DNA from: an uncultured Lachnobacterium sp.
GTDB lineage: Bacteria; Bacillota; Clostridia; Lachnospirales; Lachnospiraceae
Assembly: GCA_900543445.1 (NCBI GenBank)
Contig: UQRC01000019.1
Span: 1-48,360, forward strand
Reading direction: 5' to 3'
Length of the DNA: 48,360 nt
Below, piece by piece: positions 16,838 through 25,094 of the stretch. Both the position numbers and the translations under genes were made by a program. The notes below the pieces were generated by a model, which saw only the letters and a list, made by a program, of their open reading frames with translations, was not told the DNA's origin and did no database searches. Numbering within the stretch: the stretch's first letter is position 1; every line of letters begins with the position of its first letter.

Positions 16838-18652
16838 ATGTCAGAAAATCAACAATGTAAGCGTTCCGAAGTACCGGAAGCTTTGAAATGGAAATTGACC
16901 GATCTGTATGCATCGGACGATTTGTGGGAGAAGGAAGTCGATGCGATCGGCAGTCTGTCGAAGCAGATCGCAGACTATGCAGGAAAATTAGGAGACAGTG
17001 CAGACACACTTCTTCACTTCTTAAAGGAGCGCGATACATTACTTCAGCTAATGAGTCGCGTGTATGTGTATGCGAACCAAAGTTATCATCAGGATACGGC
17101 GGATGCGCATTATCAGGCTTATGCAGCCAAAGCAGAATCTGTGCGGGTGGAAGTGTCGGGATCTCTCAGCTTCGCGGATCCGGAGATTCTGGCAATCCCG
17201 GAAGAGAGGATTGCAAAGTTTTATGAGGAGGAGCCGGAGCTTGAGAAGTATCGCCGCGCGATCGATGTGATTATGAGAGGGCGTGCGCATACGCTTTCCG
17301 CAGAGGAGGAGAGTATTCTTGCAGCAGCGGGAGAACTTGCAGCAAGTCCGGAGAATATTTTCTCTATGTTCAACAATGCGGACATCCGGTTCCCGTATAT
17401 TACGGATGTGGAGGGCAACCGCATTCAGATTACACATGCGAATTTTATCAAGTTTTTAAATGACAAGGATCGTAGCATTCGAAAGGAAGCATTCCGAGGT
17501 GTGTACCATACGTACGCGAAGTGGGGCAATACATTGGCTGCAGTGTTTGTCAGCAATCTGAAGCAGGAACGCTTCTATGCCAAAATGCGCAAGTACCCGA
17601 GTGTCCGTGCCATGCATCTGAGTGAGGGCAATATTCCGGAGACTGTTTATGACAATCTGATCGAGACGGTACATCGTCATCTGCCGGATCTGCATCGCTA
17701 TATGGCTTTGCGCAAGAAGATCCTTGGCGTGGAACATCTTCATATGTACGATCTGTATGTGCCGCTCGTTGCGGAGGTGGATCAGAAGATTTCGTATGAG
17801 GAAGCGAAGGAGACAGTTGCGAAGGCACTTGCGCCGATGGGAAAGGCTTATACGGACATCCTGCGTGAAGGTTATGAGAACGGCTGGATCGACGTGGCTG
17901 CGAATGCAAATAAGAGAAGCGGCGCGTATTCCTGGGGCGCTTACGGAACGCATCCGTATGTGCTTTTGAACCAGCAGGATGATCTGGAGAGTATGTTTAC
18001 GCTCGCGCATGAGATGGGACATGCCATTCATACATATCATTCGGACAAGGCGCAGCCGTTTACGTATGCCGGATATCTGATCTTTGTTGCGGAGGTTGCT
18101 TCGACCTGCAATGAATGTCTGCTCAACCATTATCTGCTTTCACAGGAGGAGAATGGTGATAAGAGAAATTATATTTTAAATCATTATCTGGAAAGCTTCC
18201 GGACAACGCTCTTCCGTCAGACGATGTTTGCCGAGTTTGAGAAGATCGTGCATGAAAAGACAGCACAGGGAGAGAGTCTTACGATGGAGGATCTCAACCG
18301 GATTTACCACGATCTGAATGTACTCTATTATGGTCCGGATGTTGTGGTGGACAGTGAGATCGACTATGAGTGGATGCGCATTCCACATTTTTATACGGCA
18401 TTCTACGTGTACCAGTATGCAACCGGCTTCTCAGCAGCGGTGGCTTTTTCCAAGATGATTCTGGAAGAGGGGCAGCCGGCAGTGGATCGCTATGTGAAGG
18501 AATTCTTATCAGGCGGATGTGCAAAGGATCCGATTGATCTGCTTGCAGCAGCCGGAGTGGATATGAGTACGCCGAAACCGGTGGACGATGCGCTCAGTGT
18601 GTTTGCAAAGTATCTGGATGAGTTTGAGAAACAGATGCATGTGATGGAATAG
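16838..18652 (+). CDS. pepF: Oligoendopeptidase F (M3B zinc metallopeptidase)
   Basis: A 604-residue cytoplasmic peptidase that cuts oligopeptides of roughly 7-17 residues. The zinc motif HEMGH is at residues 391-395, with the third ligand glutamate in the following EVAST segment about 25 residues on. The N-terminal half is the helical PepF lobe. Start at ATG 16838 with AGAGGA upstream; the in-frame ATG 16787 falls within the structured element. luxS follows after 11 bases, so the two are cotranscribed, an arrangement without an obvious metabolic logic. Length is as expected (about 600). Confidence 0.93.
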   Translation: MSENQQCKRSEVPEALKWKLTDLYASDDLWEKEVDAIGSLSKQIADYAGKLGDSADTLLHFLKERDTLLQLMSRVYVYANQSYHQDTADAHYQAYAAKAESVRVEVSGSLSFADPEILAIPEERIAKFYEEEPELEKYRRAIDVIMRGRAHTLSAEEESILAAAGELAASPENIFSMFNNADIRFPYITDVEGNRIQITHANFIKFLNDKDRSIRKEAFRGVYHTYAKWGNTLAAVFVSNLKQERFYAKMRKYPSVRAMHLSEGNIPETVYDNLIETVHRHLPDLHRYMALRKKILGVEHLHMYDLYVPLVAEVDQKISYEEAKETVAKALAPMGKAYTDILREGYENGWIDVAANANKRSGAYSWGAYGTHPYVLLNQQDDLESMFTLAHEMGHAIHTYHSDKAQPFTYAGYLIFVAEVASTCNECLLNHYLLSQEENGDKRNYILNHYLESFRTTLFRQTMFAEFEKIVHEKTAQGESLTMEDLNRIYHDLNVLYYGPDVVVDSEIDYEWMRIPHFYTAFYVYQYATGFSAAVAFSKMILEEGQPAVDRYVKEFLSGGCAKDPIDLLAAAGVDMSTPKPVDDALSVFAKYLDEFEKQMHVME

Positions 18653-18663
18653 AGGAGGAAAAC

Positions 18664-19128
18664 ATGAATCGAATTAAGAGTTTTACCATTAATCATAATG
18701 TGCTGGTTCCGGGATTCTATATTTCCCGCGAGGACGGCGATGTGATCACTTATGATCTGCGTACGAGAAAGCCGAATGCAGGCGATTATATGGACAATGC
18801 AAGTATGCACTCTCTGGAGCATATGTTTGCAACTTACATCCGCAATTCCGAGATGGGAGAGGATGTTGTATATTTTGGACCGATGGGCTGCCAGACAGGA
18901 TTTTACCTGTTGGTGAGAAGTGCGCAGAGTCCGAAGGAAGTTTTTGCGGTGACGAAGAAGGTGCTCAAACAGATCATCGATCATGAGGGCGAAGTGTTCG
19001 GGGCTTCGGCAATCGAGTGCGGACATTATGAGAACCTGTCGCTTGAGGCTGCAAGAATGGAAGCTAAGCTGTATTTAGAGGTGCTTGAGGCGCAGACAAA
19101 TATGGAGTTTACCTACCCGGAGGCATAA
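18664..19128 (+). CDS. luxS: S-ribosylhomocysteine lyase (AI-2 synthase)
   Basis: A 154-residue LuxS that splits S-ribosylhomocysteine to homocysteine and DPD, the precursor of autoinducer 2. Metal ligands are His49 and His53 in HSLEH and Cys119 in ECGH; the catalytic Cys76 lies in GPMGCQTGF. GAGGAGG precedes the start. The next gene, the MTA/SAH nucleosidase, provides its substrate, so the two complete SAH recycling. Confidence 0.97.
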   Translation: MNRIKSFTINHNVLVPGFYISREDGDVITYDLRTRKPNAGDYMDNASMHSLEHMFATYIRNSEMGEDVVYFGPMGCQTGFYLLVRSAQSPKEVFAVTKKVLKQIIDHEGEVFGASAIECGHYENLSLEAARMEAKLYLEVLEAQTNMEFTYPEA

Positions 19129-19196
19129 ATTTGAGCCAAAGGCAGCCAAGAACAGATCCCCTATTATATGTGGAAAAACATGCGGGAAATTCGTGT

Positions 19197-19226
19197 TTGA
19201 AAAAGTGATATGGAAGTTAACATATT
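19197..19226 (+). promoter_or_regulatory. Weak candidate promoter for the MTA/SAH nucleosidase gene
   Basis: TTGAAA at 19197-19202 and CATATT at 19221-19226 with an 18-base spacer in the 119-base gap after luxS. The rest of the gap shows nothing I can name. Confidence 0.3.
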
Positions 19227-19247
19227 TTTAGATAAGGAGATTAAGAG

Positions 19248-19946
19248 ATGAAGATTGGTGTAATCGGTGCGATGCAGATGGAAGTGGATGAATTAAAGGC
19301 ATCCATGGAGAATGTGAAGACAGAAGAATATAGTGGTGTCACTTATGTCAGCGGAACGATCGGCGGCAAGGAAGTGGTTGCTGCGGTTTGTGGAATCGGT
19401 AAGGTTTTCGCTGCCATCTGTGCAGAGGCAATGATCTTAAAGTTTGATGTTGACTGTGTGATCAATATCGGCGTTGCCGGAACTTTGTGCAAGGAACTTG
19501 GTGTCATGGATGTTGCAGTGGCAGATCAGGTCGTACAGCATGATATGAATACATCCGCTTTGGGCGATCCAATCGGTCTGTTGTCAGGACTCAATCAGGT
19601 ATTCCTTCCAAGTGATGAGAAAATGCGTACTTTACTGTGCTCCTGTCTGCAGGATAAGGGAATTCATTACGAAGTTGGAACGATCGCAACCGGCGATCTT
19701 TTCCTGCATAAGGAGACACAGAAGGCTTTATTGCATGAACGTTTTAATGCAATCGCCGGAGAGATGGAAGGTGGAAGTATCGGACATGTCTGCTTTGTGA
19801 ACAAGGTTCCGTTTGCAATCCTTCGTTCTATTTCTGATGGTGAGGGTGGAGCAATGGATTACCAGACATTCGCAGAGAAAGCGGCTTTGCAGTCCATTGA
19901 GGTTGTGAAGGAGTTTATTGAGCGTTCAGCGGAACTTGAGGCATAA
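19248..19946 (+). CDS. mtnN: 5'-methylthioadenosine/S-adenosylhomocysteine nucleosidase
   Basis: A 232-residue nucleosidase that releases adenine from S-adenosylhomocysteine and methylthioadenosine. It has the family start MKIGVIGAMQMEVDEL, the GIGKVFAA and GVAGTL motifs, the catalytic-site EMEGGSIGHVC region (usually EMEGAAIA) and the RSISDGEGG aspartate motif. AAGGAG is upstream of the ATG. With luxS it forms the two-step route from SAH to homocysteine plus the AI-2 precursor. The GGSIGHVC variant departs slightly from the usual AAIAQV sequence. Confidence 0.95.
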   Translation: MKIGVIGAMQMEVDELKASMENVKTEEYSGVTYVSGTIGGKEVVAAVCGIGKVFAAICAEAMILKFDVDCVINIGVAGTLCKELGVMDVAVADQVVQHDMNTSALGDPIGLLSGLNQVFLPSDEKMRTLLCSCLQDKGIHYEVGTIATGDLFLHKETQKALLHERFNAIAGEMEGGSIGHVCFVNKVPFAILRSISDGEGGAMDYQTFAEKAALQSIEVVKEFIERSAELEA

Positions 19947-20042
19947 GAGTCGAGAAGAAATCAATAGGGAAATAGTGTAAATTTGTCGTAAATAGAATAT
20001 TCTACGAATATGCTTTATAAAGAGATATTTGCGGAGCATTCT

Positions 20043-20837
20043 ATGAAAGCGAAAATACACAAAAATTTAAAAAAAGAGTCATACAGGAATATTGGAAACG
20101 GTATTTTTGTTATGGCTCTTTTTGTATGTTTGATGATGATCTCATACCGCGCAACGGACAGTCTGCTGACGAGTGCAACGGTTGGAGACAGAGAACTTCC
20201 CATCTACTGTGTCGATACGACGGAGAATAAGGTGGCGCTCAGCTTTGACGCGGCCTGGGGCGCAGAAGATTTTCCTAAGATTATGGATATTCTGGATAAA
20301 CACAATGTGAAGGTGACGTTTTTTATGACCGGAGGATGGGTAACGGATAATCCGGACTGCGTGAAGGAACTGGTCAAGAGAGGACATGACTTAGGTAATC
20401 ATAGTGAGCATCATTACGACATGACCACCATTTCCCAGTCGGAGAAGGAATCGGAACTGCAAAGTGTGCATGATAGAGTCAAAGAACTGACGGGATATGA
20501 GATGTTTTTATTCCGACCGCCTTATGGGGCATATGATAATGCGGTTATTAAGACGGCGTATCAGATGGACTATTACCCGATTCAGTGGTCAGTTGACAGC
20601 TTAGATTGGAAAGATTACGGAGTCGATTCGATCATCGATACGGTATGCAATCACAAGGCACTTGCGCCGGGCGCAATCATTCTTTGCCACAATGGAGCGA
20701 AGTATACGGCCGAAGCACTCGATACGATGTTGACAAAGCTGGAAGAGAAGGGCTATACGGTTGTACCGATTTCGGAACTGATCATGAGAGAAAATTATCA
20801 TATGGATGTGGCTGGAAAACAGATTGCGGATGAATGA
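20043..20837 (+). CDS. Polysaccharide deacetylase, PdaB-like
   Basis: A 264-residue protein with an N-terminal membrane segment (about 22-42) and a NodB/CE4 domain outside the membrane. Motif 1 reads SFDAAWG (Asp69), the form seen in sporulation deacetylase PdaB rather than the standard TFDDG; motif 2 is HSEHH (His120, His124), motif 3 RPPYGAYDN, and the last motif LCHNG. Start at ATG 20043 with GCGGAG at 20031-20036; ATG 20010 lacks a site. Because one metal-ligand aspartate is replaced, activity cannot be assumed. The PdaB resemblance and spoIIA elsewhere in the window suggest a cortex or spore role. Confidence 0.85.
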   Translation: MKAKIHKNLKKESYRNIGNGIFVMALFVCLMMISYRATDSLLTSATVGDRELPIYCVDTTENKVALSFDAAWGAEDFPKIMDILDKHNVKVTFFMTGGWVTDNPDCVKELVKRGHDLGNHSEHHYDMTTISQSEKESELQSVHDRVKELTGYEMFLFRPPYGAYDNAVIKTAYQMDYYPIQWSVDSLDWKDYGVDSIIDTVCNHKALAPGAIILCHNGAKYTAEALDTMLTKLEEKGYTVVPISELIMRENYHMDVAGKQIADE

Positions 20838-20866
20838 TTGAATCTTTAGACGTTTTGTGCTAACAT
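20838..20866 (+). promoter_or_regulatory. Weak candidate promoter for the TetR gene
   Basis: TTGAAT at 20838-20843 and TAACAT at 20861-20866, spacer 17, 30 bases before the TetR start. Confidence 0.35.
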
Positions 20867-20896
20867 TAAGACTGCAAGTATCAATAAGGGGAAGTT

Positions 20897-21523
20897 ATGA
20901 AACAAGTAGACAAAAAGAAAATCATTGATGCCGCATTTCACATATTTGTGAGAGATAAGATTGAATCTGCCAAAATGAGTGAAATTGCACAGGCTGCAGG
21001 CGTCGGAAGGGCTACACTGTTCCGCCATTATCCGAGCAAACTGGAACTGGTGATAGCGGTTAACGCAGCAAAATGGAAGGAATATCTGGATGAATTGGAC
21101 GAAAAACGACCGATTGCATCCATCAATGAGATTCCTGCCATCGATCGCTTTATATTTACAATGGACAGTTACATTGATATGTGCGTTAACCATAAAGCAC
21201 TTTTGCAGTTTAATGATAATTTTAACCATTTTGTCAGCCGCGCAGGTACAGACAGTGCAATGCTCAATAATTTTAAGTCATCTTTATATTCGGCAGATAC
21301 AAGATTTCTTAAAATGTACGAGAAAGCCAAAGAAGACCATACATTCAGAACGGATATTCCGTTTGAGGAGTTTATGCGTGAGACGGTTCACGTCATGATG
21401 GCAGCCTGTACATATTACGCAAACGGGTTTATCTGGGGCGCAGATGAGGATGAAAATTATGTTTCTGAATTGAAGCGGATCAAAGGGATGATTGTTGCTT
21501 ATGTAAGAAACGGAGAGCCGTAA
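20897..21523 (+). CDS. TetR/AcrR-family transcriptional regulator
   Basis: A 208-residue helical regulator. The N-terminal helix-turn-helix spans about residues 5-50 (MSEIAQAAGVGRATLFRHYPSKLEL), the clear TetR signature. The ligand-binding half is not assignable. AAGGGGAAG precedes the start. It lies 34 bases before the large HD-GYP sensor on the same strand, so it is likely to be the local regulator of that sensor and the BMP protein. The ligand is unknown. Confidence 0.9.
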   Translation: MKQVDKKKIIDAAFHIFVRDKIESAKMSEIAQAAGVGRATLFRHYPSKLELVIAVNAAKWKEYLDELDEKRPIASINEIPAIDRFIFTMDSYIDMCVNHKALLQFNDNFNHFVSRAGTDSAMLNNFKSSLYSADTRFLKMYEKAKEDHTFRTDIPFEEFMRETVHVMMAACTYYANGFIWGADEDENYVSELKRIKGMIVAYVRNGEP

Positions 21524-21557
21524 TCAGTCTGGTTGCGGAAGAGGAGAGAGGATACAA

Positions 21558-24500
21558 ATGAAAAATAAGAAGGGATATTGGATTGTTTTGCTCACAATCG
21601 CAGCATTACTTTTGGATCTTGTCGGACGCGTTTTGGCGGATCAATTCGTATTGCCGCTATGGTGCGATTCCATCGGGACATTTCTGATTGCATATCTGGG
21701 AGGACCGGTGTGTGGTGCCGTGGTCGGCTTTTCGAATAATATCATTTATGGAATCTTTGTTGACCGACAAACGGTTTATTGTATTGTTGGAGCTTTGCTT
21801 GGCATTGCTGTCGGTTATTTTTCCAAAAAGAACGTGTTTGACAGGGAGTTTACAACCATGACTCTGGGAATGGGACTTGCCGTTTTTTCGACCATTGTTG
21901 CGGTTTTGATCAATACGCTTTTGTATAATGGAATGTCCGGAAACGTGTGGGGAAATCAGGTTATGATGATGTGCATGGATAAAGGCGTTCCCCGTTATGT
22001 TTCGTATGTGATCGGACAGTTTTGCGTTGAATTTTTGGACAAGCTTGTGAGTGTGGAAATTGTCTATTTGCTGCTGAAAGGTGTGCGCTGTATGCGAAGA
22101 GGTTCTAAAAAAAATCTTCAGGCTGCAGCAAAACTCATGTTATTGATTCTGGCGGTTTCGGGATGCTTTGGCAGCATCGATACGGCGAATGCGCAGGAAA
22201 CAACAATAGACTATGATTCTTATGTGCAGAAGATCTATTCGAAAGAGGAAGGCCTTATATCCGGCGAAGCCAATGATATTGCACAGACAAAGGATGGAAA
22301 GCTGTGGATCGCTACCTATGCGGGACTGTTCAAATATGATGGAGCAAAGTTTGTGTATCTTCAGGACATTTCTTCGGTCAAAACGGTAAATTGCCTGTAT
22401 GTTGATGAAGAGGGCCGATTGTGGGCAGGAACGAATGATAGTGGCGTTACTATTTTTATCAATGAGGAGCCTATCAATGTCGTAGATGATCAAAATGGTC
22501 TGCTTTCTAATTCTGTGAAACAGATTGTATGTGATTCTTTAGGAAATTATTATATCGGTACCGCCGAGGGGCTGTCCGTTGTATCCCTCAGCGGCGGAGT
22601 CAAGGTGACCGGATCATTGGATCAAATTAAAAATGTAGTCTCGATGACTGCGGATGATAACGGAAATGTGGCCGGGGTAACAGAGCGAGGAGACGTATTC
22701 TGGATCAGCAATGGAAAACCGATGCCTACACCGGAAGGAATTGAACAGAATGTCTGCTACAAGGCAGCGTTTTTTTCGCAGGATGGTCAGTTGTATCTTG
22801 GAACAACAGATAATAAGGTATATGTTTATACAATGAAATCGGGGAAGCCGGTCCTGGAATCCAGGATTGTGATGGACGGATGCGAAACAATCAATTGCTT
22901 TTACCAGACGGAAAACGGAGAATTGTTTGTCTGCTCGGATACAGGTGTGGCTTTGATTGATAAAGGGGGTAGATGTCAGAGTATCAATACCAATAATTTT
23001 AATAGTTCCATTGACAATATGCTGATGGATTACCAGGGCAATCTGTGGTTCAGTTCCTCCAGACTGGGATTATTGGAGATGTGCCAATCTCCATTTGAAG
23101 AATTATTTCCTAAGATTGGGCAGAATGTCGTCGTCAATACGACGGCGAAGTGGGATGGATTGTTGTTTTGCGGTACGGATAGCGGGTTGATTGTAATCGA
23201 CGACAAAAAAGAAGTAAGTAATACCCTTACCGAACTGCTTCAGGGGGTGCGTGTCCGTTGCTTGAAAGTGGACAGTACAAATGCATTGTGGATTGCTACG
23301 ACGGAGAAGGGGGTATATAAAGTTACCGCAAAAAACCATGGTGGATATCATATAAAGAGTTTTACAGAAGAAAACGGAATGCCGGGCATGCGGTTCCGGA
23401 CGATCATCGAGTGCAGTGATGGTAAAATAATGGCTGCCGGAGATTATGGAGTTGCAGTTTTGTCGGAGGATTCCGTTGTGAGTATTCTCGATGCCAAACG
23501 TGGGCTGGCGAATGAGAAATCGCTTTGTCTTTTGGAGTATAAGGATGCCTGCTACGTTGGATCGGATGGAGGCGGAATTACACGAATTGATAAGGATAAT
23601 CATGTTTCAAGTATTACGAAAAAGAATGGCTTATCATCGGATGTGGTTCTTCGTATGGTTTATGATCCGATTCAGGATGGCGTTTTTATTGTCACAAGTA
23701 ATGGGCTTTGTTATCTGTCGGCAGACGGAAAAGTGACGATTCTTGATCAATTTCCATACAGCAATAATTATGATCTGATATGTAACAGCGACGGAACATG
23801 CTGGATTTTGAGCAGTGCGGGAATTTATGTTGCAAATGCGAAAGATCTGGTAAAAAATGTGAGGACGGAATATCCGTTAATCAATTCCAAACGGGGATTT
23901 CGCGCTTCTTTAGTCGCAAATTCATGGATCGGAAGAGAAAATGATGATTTGTATCTATGCTGCGATACGGGCGTAGTAAAAGTAAATATGACGAGGTACG
24001 ATATGACAACAAAGTCCTATCGAATGATTTTGAATTCGGTAAAGGTTGACGGCAAGCGCATGGAGATCAATCGTGTGGATACGTTTCAATTGTCCGCAGA
24101 TGCGCATCAGATTACATTTTCGCCGGAAGTGTTGAATTATTCCATGGATGATCCGTATGTAAGGGTTAAGCTGGAAGGCTACGATAAGTCGGAACGGGTA
24201 TGCCGGTTAAGCGAACTGAATTCCATCACATACACGAATCTGAAACAAGGGCAATATGTATTTGAAATAGCGATTTTGGATGATGTGAACGGAAATGTTA
24301 TAGAGGCAGGTAGATACGTGATCGAAAAAGACATTGAGATGTATCAGAACTGGTGGTTTAAACTTTATGTCTGCTTGATTGCGGGACTGGTTCTTATGTG
24401 GATTACCTGGTTTATCACAAGATTGAAGATGCAGAGAACCTTGCTGAAGCAGAAGCTGGAACTGGAATATGCAAAGAAACAGATCCAGATGAGCAATGAA

Positions 24501-25094
24501 ACGATTCTTTCGATTGCACGCACCGTGGATGCAAAGGATTCCAATACGAGCCAGCATTCTTATCGTGTATCGGAATATTCGGTTGCTATTGCAAAACGCC
24601 TCGGATACTCGGAAGAACAATGCGAAAATCTCCGCAAGATGGCTTTGTTGCACGACATTGGTAAGATAGGAATACCGGATGCAATTTTAAATAAGCCGGC
24701 AAGGCTGACCGATGAAGAATATGAAATTATGAAGACGCATGTAATCCGGGGAGGAGAAATTTTAAAGGATTTTACTTTGATTGACAATGTGGGAGTTGGA
24801 GCCTTGTATCATCATGAGAGATATGATGGAACCGGTTATTGTCATGGACTGAAAGGAGAAGAAATTCCAATAGAGGCACGTATTATCGGTATAGCAGATG
24901 CGTTTGATGCGATGACCGCAAATCGTGTATATCGAAAACAACTGGATCTTGATTTTGTGATTGGAGAATTAAAACGCTGCAGCGGAACACAATTTGACCC
25001 GCACCTTGTCGAAATCATGCTTTCGTTGATTGAGGAAGGCGTTATTGATGCAGAATGTTTATATGCGAAAGCAAAAGGAGAGCAGAAAGAATGA
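21558..25094 (+). CDS. Membrane sensor: ECF-S-like domain, beta-propeller repeats, Y_Y_Y domain, HD-GYP domain
   Basis: A 1178-residue protein. Residues 1-175 carry five or six membrane helices with a motif like ECF transporter S components (LPLWCDSIGTFLIAYLGGPVCGAVVG). A second hydrophobic stretch (190-212) ends in TANA^QE, like a signal peptidase site. Residues about 230-815 are repeated reg_prop blades (DGKLWIATYAGLFKYDG and others), enough for two seven-bladed propellers. A Y_Y_Y domain (about 821-925), one membrane helix (about 936-957) and a coiled coil lead to an HD-GYP domain (about 985-1165; LLHDIGKIG with His1032/Asp1033). The GYP triplet reads GYC (1093-1095). Likely an extracellular-ligand sensor that hydrolyses c-di-GMP; the ligand is unknown. 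Confidence 0.88.
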   Translation: MKNKKGYWIVLLTIAALLLDLVGRVLADQFVLPLWCDSIGTFLIAYLGGPVCGAVVGFSNNIIYGIFVDRQTVYCIVGALLGIAVGYFSKKNVFDREFTTMTLGMGLAVFSTIVAVLINTLLYNGMSGNVWGNQVMMMCMDKGVPRYVSYVIGQFCVEFLDKLVSVEIVYLLLKGVRCMRRGSKKNLQAAAKLMLLILAVSGCFGSIDTANAQETTIDYDSYVQKIYSKEEGLISGEANDIAQTKDGKLWIATYAGLFKYDGAKFVYLQDISSVKTVNCLYVDEEGRLWAGTNDSGVTIFINEEPINVVDDQNGLLSNSVKQIVCDSLGNYYIGTAEGLSVVSLSGGVKVTGSLDQIKNVVSMTADDNGNVAGVTERGDVFWISNGKPMPTPEGIEQNVCYKAAFFSQDGQLYLGTTDNKVYVYTMKSGKPVLESRIVMDGCETINCFYQTENGELFVCSDTGVALIDKGGRCQSINTNNFNSSIDNMLMDYQGNLWFSSSRLGLLEMCQSPFEELFPKIGQNVVVNTTAKWDGLLFCGTDSGLIVIDDKKEVSNTLTELLQGVRVRCLKVDSTNALWIATTEKGVYKVTAKNHGGYHIKSFTEENGMPGMRFRTIIECSDGKIMAAGDYGVAVLSEDSVVSILDAKRGLANEKSLCLLEYKDACYVGSDGGGITRIDKDNHVSSITKKNGLSSDVVLRMVYDPIQDGVFIVTSNGLCYLSADGKVTILDQFPYSNNYDLICNSDGTCWILSSAGIYVANAKDLVKNVRTEYPLINSKRGFRASLVANSWIGRENDDLYLCCDTGVVKVNMTRYDMTTKSYRMILNSVKVDGKRMEINRVDTFQLSADAHQITFSPEVLNYSMDDPYVRVKLEGYDKSERVCRLSELNSITYTNLKQGQYVFEIAILDDVNGNVIEAGRYVIEKDIEMYQNWWFKLYVCLIAGLVLMWITWFITRLKMQRTLLKQKLELEYAKKQIQMSNETILSIARTVDAKDSNTSQHSYRVSEYSVAIAKRLGYSEEQCENLRKMALLHDIGKIGIPDAILNKPARLTDEEYEIMKTHVIRGGEILKDFTLIDNVGVGALYHHERYDGTGYCHGLKGEEIPIEARIIGIADAFDAMTANRVYRKQLDLDFVIGELKRCSGTQFDPHLVEIMLSLIEEGVIDAECLYAKAKGEQKE

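Noticed and set aside
17456..18130. A 224-codon minus-strand frame inside pepF
   Set aside because: Antisense shadow of the metallopeptidase domain, including its HEMGH region.
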